From: Pyronema omphalodes | Lineage: Eukaryota; Ascomycota; Pezizomycetes; Pezizales; Pyronemataceae | DNA length: 64,000 nucleotides | Reading direction: 5' to 3' | Assembly (NCBI GenBank): GCA_024516155.1 | Contig: JAJJXM010000007.1 | Coordinates: 248,001 to 312,000 of the forward strand | Shown here: piece after piece, positions 11,098 to 18,958 of the stretch | Numbering within the stretch: the first letter of the stretch is position 1 | Layout of the letters: each line of letters starts with the position of its first letter | The notes under the pieces: generated by a model | Told to the model about the DNA's origin: nothing | The model's input: the letters and a program-made list of their open reading frames with translations, nothing else | Databases searched by the model: none | Made by a program: the position numbers and the translations under genes

Positions 11098-13357
11098 CTA
11101 GCTATCCCTGGTATACTCCGCCTCCGAAATATAATCCTTCTGCGGACCCCTAACCTTATACCTTACAAAGAACCTCTCCAATCTCGCAGCCTTAAACAAA
11201 AATCTATAAGCGGGATAATACCAATCCCTTTCACAAAGATGTTCATCAGCAGCCTTCCATCCTCCCTCCCCATCAATACCCGGTGTATTCAATTTCTCGG
11301 GTGTCTTCGAAAAATCAACTTCATGAAAAAAATAATCCACCGAATTCCCATCCGGCTTTACGAACCAGGCTGTGATTTTGCATTCTGGATCACTGCATTG
11401 GTAGATGTATTTTCTCTTCCCTTGGAGCTTTAAGCCAGAGGTTGTTGTCAGCTCGCCGGTTTCTGAGTAAAGGTATTCGGGCACTTCGCGGCCAAGGGTC
11501 AGGTAGGAAGCTTTCGGCGGGCCGACGGTGTATTTCCTACATCCCGATTCCTTAAGGCCACTGGGGATGGGGGTGAAAGTTTGGATTCTTGGGGCGAATT
11601 CGGCGGTCCCGATAAAGGTGCCATCAGGGAATCCGGGGAGTTTAGAAACCAGGGTTCTTTTGAGGTTCCATTTTCCGTGGAGTTGTGCGAAGATTGCGCG
11701 GGATAAGTTTTGCGGGGAGATGGAGGATTCTAGGGCTTGGATTCGGAGGAGGTTTTGTGCGTTTTTGGAATGTTCCCCGGTGGAAAAATGAGCTGGCATG
11801 AAGGTTTTGGGGGTGAAATCTACGGATGCTCCGGGTTTGTAGGGTTCGAGACCGAGTTGTTTCGAGAAGTCGGAGATTAGCTCGAGATATCCCCCTTGAC
11901 TGCTGTGCAGAAGGGCTTCGTCTATCTTCCCGATCTTCATTAGGTGCTCGCTGCCTTTTTGGTAGTCGGAGATGGCTTCTTCACTGGGCCATTCTAGGGC
12001 TCCTGTCCATAGTCCTGCTAGCCATTTGGCTTGTAGTTCGACTATACCCCAGAATGGGCGGGGATGGATTCCTATGAAACCGAGTTTTCGGCCGATGTCG
12101 GGGTTGGAAACTAGCTGGAATTTGTAGAGCTGAGAATACAGTGAGAGCTTGGGATTTGATCCAGGTGTATCTGGTGAAACGCCTATCTTGGATAATACTG
12201 AAGGCGCAAACAACTTTTGAATCGCCGGCCATGGTGTATAACCGGTTGTAAAGACAATCGTATCAAACCCCTCAAGAATTTTCTCGGGATCATTTCGGTT
12301 TGCTGGAGAAGAAACTCGAATGTTACCGTCCTCAGTAATACCGGCAAACCGACCCAACATCGGCTTGATTGCTCCCGACTTGACAAAGTTTGCATAAGAC
12401 TCCGACATTCCGATATTCGCCCTTCTCTTACTCCAATACTCATCGAATTGGCATTCTGGTGAAATATCACTCTGATCACCACCCATTACTGTTTTAAGGA
12501 TGCTGTGGATATTGCTGAAATGAGCCTCTGGGCTTTCAGCACGGGGCTTATTCAACGCTGCTTCCGCATTGAAAAACACCTGATCCAAAGGTAAAACTCG
12601 AGGTGCGGTAGGATCAGCCTCGTTGAAAAATGGCAGCAGTTTCGGTAGAATCCAAAATGGTTGTGGTGCTAGATGGACCAGCTCGACATCGGCATTGGTG
12701 GATGAGGCACGTAGCGCTATATCCGCCGGTATCTCTGCACCAGATAGACATCCTCCAACAACGAGAATTTTATGCTTCTTTCCAGGCTGTAGAATTTCAT
12801 CACCGTTGTAATGAAGACTGTGCATGGACCTCCCGGGGAATCTCTCGAGCTCCTCCTTTAGCGGAATATGGGGATGAGTGAAGACACCGGTAGCGATAGC
12901 CAGATAATCAAACTGTTCACCCGCGACATTCCAACCCGTCTCAGTCTCCTCGACACCTTGTATCTCCACCCCAGTACGAATCTGAAGATCAGCAAGATAC
13001 CGTTGTTTATAACCCTCAAGATACAACGCCATATCTCTTGCCGTGAACCAAACCGGAACGTTTTCACGAGTATAAGGAAACCAGTCCGAGAAAGAACTAC
13101 TGAAGATACTGCCGTTGGTATACATCTCAGGATGCAACTGTGTAGTCTCGCATCCTTCCTCTCGTGGTGCCCATACCCCGCCGGTGTTCTTGCGTGCTTC
13201 GAAAAGTGTTGGCTTAAACCCCGCTTCAAGCATGCTTTTCGCTGTGACAAGCCCAGATGGCCCGCCGCCTAGATTAGTTAGCGCTGTAGGGCTGAATGGT
13301 GTGGGGGTCGGTATCTATATACATCTACATACCGATGATTGCGACTGTTTTGGTCAT
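11098..13357 (-). CDS. Flavin-containing monooxygenase with C-terminal DUF6314-like domain, 731 aa
   Basis: Two exons: 13333-13357 (MTKTVAIIG) and 11098-13268. The 64-bp intron 13269-13332 has a GTATGT donor, CTAAC and an AG acceptor. The splice builds the FAD-binding GGGPSG (residues about 9-14) that the longer unspliced ORF lacks. The FMO fingerprint FPGRSMHS follows the ATGxFTHPHIP segment, and an NAD(P)H-binding VVGGCLSGAEIP comes next. Family members oxygenate soft nucleophiles or act as Baeyer-Villiger-type enzymes using FAD, NADPH and O2. From about residue 540 to the end is a second domain (LHGKWNLKRTL, GTFIGTAEF, TAWFVKPDG-VDYFFHEVDF, HLCERDWYYPAYRF, VRGPQKDY) that matches my recollection of DUF6314, a lipocalin-like domain of unknown function. 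The substrate cannot be inferred. No targeting signal was seen. The gene stands alone, not in a biosynthetic cluster. Confidence 0.88.
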
Positions 13358-13941
13358 GGTAGAAAGTTGTAGAGTGGAGAAACTATGCCGATGGGTAGAT
13401 GGGAATATGTACCCGAGCTGTGGCAGGACGCGACGAATGAGAGTCGCCAAGTCTAGTACTGACGAGGATGCCCGGTATGTATGTATATCTGGAGATTTGC
13501 GCCGGAGTCATCAACTCAAGGACACTAGAGAATCGTCTTTACTCTGAAGTGGAGGTTTCGGACGTCACTGGGGAAGATGGCGGTTATTAAATGTCGGTTG
13601 CGGAGGCGCGAGAGGGACCGGCGACGTGTTGCCCCGCAGTCCTACCCCCCACTCCCAATCATATCGGATACAAAAAGTAGATTCATCACATTACGCATAC
13701 ATGTAGCTTGTTCGGGTTCGGGAAAAGATATCCTGTGATGTTGTCGTACACGGTGTAACGATAATCCGGTGTGTAACGTATAGGATTGGATCTTCTGATA
13801 TGTTGACCGTAAGAAACCAGAACCGGCGGAAGGAAGGTTGAGCCGCGAGGAGCGGCTTGGAATTTATGTAGTCATGTCTGTGCATCATTATCGGGTGTAT
13901 AAACCGACCGAATTATACTTGAAATTAATGAGGTACGACAT
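13358..13941. other. Promoter side of the monooxygenase gene; otherwise empty
   Basis: About 580 bp with only short overlapping ORFs that carry no recognisable protein features. It must contain the promoter of the minus-strand monooxygenase gene. No regulatory site was identified with confidence. Confidence 0.4.
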
Positions 13942-14460
13942 ATGGAGAACAAAGTTCCGCATTCTTCATTAAATGGAACAAATACGGTGTTTAAGTTTGC
14001 TAGGAGAGCCATGTTCTGGAAACACTCTTATATCCAGGCTTCGTCGTTGGATAATGAGAGGAATTCGAGTAAAATCATTAGATGGGATGAAAGATATAAT
14101 ATTATGTTTTTAAGGGTGTCCAGTGAGATGTTCTCCTTTGCGAGCCATCCGAAGTATGGATACGATTTGGACTTTGCGAAGGAGGAATTTCTGAAGGCAG
14201 GGAGATTAGCGATCGAGTATTGACACCGCTTGACTGCGCATTCAGGATAGTATACACGGCTGGAAATTCCGAAGTATGAGGCAATTGAGGCAAGCAAAAA
14301 GGATCTGGAGTGTCATATTCAAGTGCTAGAGGGGCTGGGTATGACTGGGCAGAGTGATAGAGATGCGGTTATGATCCTGCATAGGGGAGGTATGTTTGAT
14401 GATAACGGAGAGACGCTGCAGATCTTTAAAGAAAATTATAAGACCGTATCCAAAGATTAA
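13942..14460 (+). pseudogene. Possible small gene or gene remnant of unknown family (two coding-like segments in different frames)
   Basis: The first segment (13942-14223) reads MENKVPHSSLNGTNTVFKF..., then SSKIIRWDERYNIMFL and FASHPKYGYDLDFAKEEFLKAG, ending at a stop. The second (about 14259-14460) is in another frame and reads EIPKYEAIEASKKDLE, QVLEGLGMTGQSDRDAV, MFDDNGETLQIFKENY, ending VSKD-stop. Both look like real, charged, soluble protein sequence and plausibly belong to one ancestral gene. No intron of normal size joins them, and the gap between them is only about 35 bp. Function unknown. It could be two exons with an intron I failed to place. Confidence 0.4.
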
Positions 14461-14711
14461 AGCACAGGCTTATTTGGAGACATAACGACGTAGTACGGAC
14501 TATGAGAAGCCAGGAGAAGTCTAGTGAAATTTGTGGGTTTTGTGGAATTTGTGCTGATGAAAACAGATCTGGTCCGTCCATGACCCCCTTCCCATTTCCG
14601 AGAAACTGAAGAACCCCATGCCCTAGACTACGAGGTTTTAGTGTGAGGATTGAAGAAAAGGGTTAACCGGTCATCGTAATGTGAGCATAGATTGAGTCCC
14701 GACAAGAGGTT

Positions 14712-15071
14712 ATGAACCGGAAGCCTAAGGATGAGCTTGAAGATAGAGAGGTTGAGGCCGAGCCAAAGAAGGTGAGTCTGAAGGACAGAGCACCTAGGCA
14801 GGGCAAGGCAGTAAAGGAGGAAAAGACGAATGCGAAGGCGGCGATGACTAGTTTACCTGTCAAGAAGCCGGCGAGAAAGGTGAGGAAGAAGGCGACGGCG
14901 AAGCAGGAGGATGAAGCCGTGGAGGAAGCTCATGAAGAGCCTTTATTACCCCCTGCTAAGAACCCATCTCGCAAACCCTGCAGCAAAAACGCTGTCAAAA
15001 CCGAAGATGTGGTCGACGCTGAAACTGAAGCACCACGGCACCTCCAGACACAACCGCGTCACTCGGAGTAA
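14712..15071 (+). CDS. Lys/Glu-rich hypothetical protein, 119 aa
   Basis: Starts at ATG 14712 and encodes a highly charged low-complexity product: DREVEAEPKKVSLKDRAP, SLPVKKPARKVRKKATAKQ, PPAKNPSRKPCSKN. It resembles nuclear basic tails (AT-hook or linker-histone-like composition) without a definable domain. Its 3' half overlaps a sequence that has a diverged relative at about 30620-30890 in this window. It may therefore be part of a dispersed repeat and not a conserved gene. Confidence 0.35.
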   Translation: MNRKPKDELEDREVEAEPKKVSLKDRAPRQGKAVKEEKTNAKAAMTSLPVKKPARKVRKKATAKQEDEAVEEAHEEPLLPPAKNPSRKPCSKNAVKTEDVVDAETEAPRHLQTQPRHSE

Positions 15072-15140
15072 AGAGCTTCTGTCATGTCATCCGAAGAAGT
15101 TGGACATTTGAAAGAGCACAATACGCCGATGATATCGGTA
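14940..15140 (+). repeat. Dispersed repeat fragment, copy 1 (relative at 30620-30890)
   Basis: Shared blocks with the second locus, in the same order and strand, include AACGCTGTCAAAACCGAAGA (AACGCTATCAAAACCGAAGA in the other copy), TGAAGCACCAC, CGCGTCACTCGGAGTAAAG (CGCATAACTCAGAGTAAAG), CTGTCATG and a final ATGCCGAT-type block. Overall the copies are clearly related but diverged, with indels. Confidence 0.7.
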
Positions 15141-15234
15141 AGAGTAATGTAAGGTTCGATTCAATATAGCCGAGTCCGATGGATAATGAGCTGTAGCACA
15201 ATAAATTTCCACGAAATCAACGAAGCACACGTCG

Positions 15235-15262
15235 TTTTTTTTTTTTTTTTTTTTTTTTTTTT
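15235..15262. repeat. Poly(T) run, 28 bases
   Basis: An uninterrupted T homopolymer about 100 bp downstream of the dispersed-repeat fragment at 14940-15140. It could be the poly(A) tail of an inserted minus-strand retrosequence or a simple homopolymer expansion. No target-site duplication was identified. Confidence 0.85.
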
Positions 15263-15490
15263 GCAAAGTGTGTCCTCCCTATATTTTCATTAGAAGATAT
15301 GTCCGATACAACCCTAATTTCACGATGCAGCAGGTGCACCCGGAGAATGTAGACATGGAGAATACAGAAGCTTTCGATTTCCATGTGTATATTACTATCC
15401 GAATCCGAGTAAGGATCTTTGTGACAGGCTTCTAAATGTTAAGCCGCTCTTCTTCCATCTCAGCCATGTCTCGCAACTATTTAATTCAGG

Positions 15491-15968
15491 TTAATCATAG
15501 ATACTCTTCCACTTCAGCTCGACATTTTGGCTTGAATCCACCACCACCTTTTCCATCCCCACAATTTTGCCAGGCTGAACGTGTATCTGTTCGATTTCTT
15601 GTGACACCGAAACGATTCTCTGGTTTGAGATCTTCTTCACCAGTTTTATTAAACTGTGTACCAACAACCATTTTCGGTATTGTCTCCAGTATATCACCGT
15701 GTATGTAACATTCTAACAGCACAGGATAGGTTGATCATAGATCCTCTTCCACTCCATCTCGACAATTTTGACTTGAATACTCCACCATTTCCACTCCGCA
15801 ACTTCGCCAGCCTGTGCTTATATCTTGTTCGAATACTTGTGACACCGGAACGATTCTCCAATTTGAGATCTACTTCACCAGTTTCATCAAACTGTAAACC
15901 AGCAACCTATTTGGGTACTGTCTCCGGTATATCACAGCGTATATAACATGCTAACAGCATAGAATAGA
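15491..15968. repeat. Tandem duplication, 240-bp period, two diverged copies, directly upstream of the 262-aa gene
   Basis: Copy 1 begins TTAATCATAGATACTCTTCC (15491) and copy 2 begins TTGATCATAGATCCTCTTCC (15731). They align through GACACCGAAACGATTCTC / GACACCGGAACGATTCTC to AACATTCTAACAGCA / AACATGCTAACAGCA. Differences are mostly substitutions, with roughly four of five positions matching by eye. The duplication ends about 35 bp before the ATG at 16002, so it forms the promoter/leader of that gene. ORFs within it are not conserved between the copies. Confidence 0.85.
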
Positions 15969-16001
15969 ATTTCACCCCGTTGAGTTTCCTGCGACTCAAT
16001 C

Positions 16002-16790
16002 ATGTCTGCCAAATACAATCACGCATTCTGGTCATCATCGTCTAGACCCGGCCTCCAAGCATCAGTTCCAACCGAATCTCCAGGGATCCAAGGAGAAAAC
16101 GGTTTCAACCTAGAAGCCTTCGAATCTAGAGCCACTGAATGTGGATTTGCATACATCCGACCTTTCCTCGAAGCAGAATTCCCTACTCTCCCACGGAGGT
16201 ATAACCACTCCGTACGGGAACCCGCACTGTTCAGGTTGCGCGCTCTCTTGAGCCGATTTGATATCCAGAGGATGGATGTCGTTCCAATCAAACTGGAGAA
16301 AGCGGGGAAATTCGAATTAGCTAGACGCCGTACCTACGACGCACATGCAGCTCTCGTTCAAAGAGTACAACGTCACTTCCATGTCCGCATCCAGCAATTC
16401 CGACGAGATGGCGAAGAATTGGAAGCAGAGCTACTTGCTCAACTCCTAATCAACATGCAACTAAAGATGGACAAATATAGAGACGCTGCACAAATCATCG
16501 ACACTGAGATGGCGCTTGCGAGGAATCGTCAGAATCTCATGACACTATATGCACAAGTGCACTCGTTGATTCTAAGCGATACGGCTCGAGAGGTTTTGTT
16601 TTCCATGGAACAAGAAGATGAGGGCTTAGTAGACCTTTACATAGCGTGTGATGCTTTCTTACTATTGGGTAACTTTACCTCGTCGGAAGACCGGCGTTTC
16701 CTGGTGGGACTGAAGGTGGCTATTGCAGAACGCATGAAAGAACTTGAACGTGAGCTTCGGTTACATAGATCTGTGCTTGGAAGTTTTTGA
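16002..16790 (+). CDS. Hypothetical alpha-helical protein, 262 aa, single exon
   Basis: Unrecognised. Starts MSAKYNHAFWSSSS at the first ATG after the 240-bp tandem duplication. The product is soluble, rich in Arg/Glu/Leu and probably mostly helical: LFRLRALLSRFDIQRMDVVP, ARRRTYDAHAALVQRVQRHFHVRIQQFRRDGEELEAELLAQLL, then LMTLYAQVHSLILSDTAREVLFSMEQEDEGLVDLYIACDAFLLLGNF and a charged C-terminus. There are no Cys/His clusters, signal peptide or membrane span. The uniform protein-like composition over 262 codons supports a real gene. It is bracketed by two independent tandem duplications. Confidence 0.65.
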   Translation: MSAKYNHAFWSSSSRPGLQASVPTESPGIQGENGFNLEAFESRATECGFAYIRPFLEAEFPTLPRRYNHSVREPALFRLRALLSRFDIQRMDVVPIKLEKAGKFELARRRTYDAHAALVQRVQRHFHVRIQQFRRDGEELEAELLAQLLINMQLKMDKYRDAAQIIDTEMALARNRQNLMTLYAQVHSLILSDTAREVLFSMEQEDEGLVDLYIACDAFLLLGNFTSSEDRRFLVGLKVAIAERMKELERELRLHRSVLGSF

Positions 16791-16794
16791 TATG

Positions 16795-17345
16795 ATTTCC
16801 ATGATTTACATGCTAGATGAAGAAATGCGTATATGGTAAAGTAGTCAATGTAGATATTAACATTAGATTGAAGGACTAGATTTCATAATTACAACCCTTA
16901 CAGGCTACGACTAGTCAGACTCAATTCATTAACTTTTCCTCACGACGGACACTAAATTTTGTATTGCAATATACGCAGAGAAATTGAAAACTCCTACTTT
17001 AAAATATTTACACCTACTGTTTCGTGAAATCCAGGTGAATGTTGTGTCAGTCATATTTTCTGCTCTGAGATGCAGTGCGAAGTGAAGTCCGCCACATATC
17101 ACTCGACTCATTTTTTACATCTTGACAGTGAAAATAGAACTTTTCAATTTCCATGCGCGTATTCATGGTAGAAGAAGAAATGCGTATGGTAGAGTAATCG
17201 ACACTGATGATGGACAAGCTAATGCGAAACGTGGATATTAATGCTGGATTGAAAGAATAAAGTTTCGTAATTACAACCCGATGATATTCTTCTATCACGA
17301 GATGCACCGTGAAGGGAAATGAAGTCCACCGATTATTAATCGGTC
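16795..17345. repeat. Second diverged tandem duplication, about 350-bp period, downstream of the 262-aa gene
   Basis: The segment near 16815-16900 (GATGAAGAAATGCGTATATGG, then GATATTAACATTAGATTGAAGG, then CATAATTACAACCC) recurs near 17165-17280 (GAAGAAGAAATGCGTATGG, then GATATTAATGCTGGATTGAAAG, then CGTAATTACAACCC). A following block GAGATGCAGTGCGAAGTGAAGTCC (17068) recurs as GAGATGCACCGTGAAGGGAAATGAAGTCC (17299). The second copy carries a short insertion. No conserved ORF. Confidence 0.75.
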
Positions 17346-17719
17346 AATTTTCTTAATATCGACTGTTGGGTTAAATAAAATCTTTCTGAATCTTTGAGCA
17401 TATTATAATCAAAAAATGGGCTTCTTTCTTTTCCTAAAATAAAGCTTGTGATGAGTAAGTTTCTCCTTTCAATCGAACCTTAAGGTCTACCTTTTGTATC
17501 AACTCGTCCATTATTTGTATATATTACCCCCCATAAGCATTCTTTCTTCACCGTTGAAGAAGCATCTGAGAGGGAGACGAGAGGACAATATAAGATAATT
17601 TACAACGGGGTATGCGTCATACCAGGACAGACAGTGGACAGCCTGGTCCCCGGATTACCTGGTGCTGGAACATTGTAGCACTCAGTGGTACATAGTGGTA
17701 GCGGCATAACGGACGATGG

Positions 17720-17880
17720 ATATTGGATCAAGAATATTGGATCAAGAATATTGGATCAAGAATATTGGATAATGGATGTTGGATAATGAATGAAGGATAA
17801 TGGATGATGGATATTGGATGATGGATATTGGATGATGGATATTGGATGATGGATAATGTATAATGAATATTGGACAATGG
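17720..17880. repeat. Minisatellite of 14-bp GGAT(G/C)A(T/A)GGATATT-like units
   Basis: Three copies of GGATCAAGAATATT are followed by several copies of GGATGATGGATATT and decayed GGATAATG units. It has higher-order structure from two related monomers. It is intergenic; reading frames through it are compositional artefacts. Confidence 0.85.
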
Positions 17881-18008
17881 ATTGTACGGCAACGGAGTAG
17901 GTGATCGTAATGCCGGCTATGAATATATGTAAGTTCTATACTGCATAAAACCTCGGTGAATAACTTGACCCGGGAACAGGAAACGGCCTGTAAAGTACTC
18001 GGGGTGGT

Positions 18009-18269
18009 ATGATGCCTGTGCACCACAATCTCGCGGTATTCATCCCTACCACAGTAACCACACCAAAATATGGACCTGGGGACCTAGGATGGCCAGAAGC
18101 AGGCGCCGTTACGGAGCGCATAGGATACAAGATGCATCTTGAAAGGCTGATATGTAAGGTTTTGGTTTTTGTGGTTTTTCTGATATGTTTTGTTGTGACG
18201 GATAATGTAATTATGGGGAGGAGAATACACCGCGAAGATAGATTGCTGGAATGGTTCAAATGCAGGTAG
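18009..18269 (+). CDS. Possible small single-pass membrane protein, 86 aa
   Basis: ORF from ATG 18009. Its product has a hydrophobic segment (residues about 47-68, LICKVLVFVVFLICFVVTDNV) followed by a basic tail (MGRRIHREDRLLEWFKCR). No family recognised and no conserved start context. It could equally be chance coding in a low-complexity region. Confidence 0.25.
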   Translation: MMPVHHNLAVFIPTTVTTPKYGPGDLGWPEAGAVTERIGYKMHLERLICKVLVFVVFLICFVVTDNVIMGRRIHREDRLLEWFKCR

Positions 18270-18750
18270 TAATTTTACGATACTCCTATCTGGTTGAAAA
18301 TGAGTTCTCTCATACAGGGTAGAGAATTCAGGGGGTTTTCAGAGGGAGAGGGAGTCACTACAACAAAAGAGCACGAGAAAAATAAACAGTCCAGCAAGAA
18401 ACTGCGAATATTACGTCTTATGTGTTCTGTAGCATGATGCACACTATTTTGGGATCATTAGGTATCAAGACATGACATTCCAGTGTGGTGCAAATGATCG
18501 GTATAAACGTTTTGAGAGAACAAGTATGGAGGAAAGCTGCTGCAAGTGTCAATTTGTGCATGATCACTAGTGTTTTTTCTGCACCGAAGCATATCATGAG
18601 CGGGGTGGAATACGAGTGCGTTTCCATGACCGCGTGGGAGGGGTCATATATAACCTATGTAGGTCCTAAATCAAACACCACATCTATATAACCTCAACCA
18701 TTCAACCCTTCTGGGTGCCAATTCAGACCAATAAACGACCGTGACATGCA

Positions 18751-18758
18751 ACTATAAA
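18751..18758 (+). promoter_or_regulatory. Candidate TATA box upstream of the 921-aa repeat protein
   Basis: CTATAAAAAG lies 28 bp before the ATG of the 59-codon upstream ORF and about 204 bp before the main ATG. It is a good match to TATAAAA. The transcription start was not determined, so whether the upstream ORF is transcribed is open. Confidence 0.4.
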
Positions 18759-18778
18759 AAGAAAAATTTTCTTTCAAC

Positions 18779-18958
18779 ATGATCATAAACTTCCTCCACG
18801 CGTTCTGGGACAGCAACAAAGTCCACAAAGTCCACAACGTCCACAACGTTCACAAAATCGACAAAGCCAACATAGTGAACAAAGCCAACAAAGTGAACAA
18901 AGCAATCCGCGTTCGAACTTCTTTTAATACAGTAGTCTCAACGTCACGATCAAGATGA
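18779..18958 (+). CDS. 59-codon upstream ORF whose stop overlaps the main start codon (ATGA)
   Basis: ATG at 18779 opens a frame that runs to TGA at 18956-18958. That TGA overlaps the ATG of the 921-aa ORF (18955-18957) by two bases, giving ATGA. The encoded peptide starts MIINFLHAFWDSNKVHKV and contains a repetitive stretch from nine-base units (GTCCACAAA/AACGTCCAC, then AAAGCCAAC/AAAGTGAAC). It is too short to be picked up by a 60-codon filter. If it is on the mRNA, it could couple or limit translation of the main ORF. The peptide is low-complexity, so it may only be a minisatellite that happens to be open. Confidence 0.4.
   Translation: MIINFLHAFWDSNKVHKVHNVHNVHKIDKANIVNKANKVNKAIRVRTSFNTVVSTSRSR

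Noticed and set aside
12183..12482. ORFs antisense or out of frame within the monooxygenase gene
   Set aside because: Shadows of a long, clearly conserved coding frame.
17936..18259. Minus-strand 107-codon ORF
   Set aside because: No domain, and it overlaps the minisatellite flank and another weak ORF on the opposite strand.
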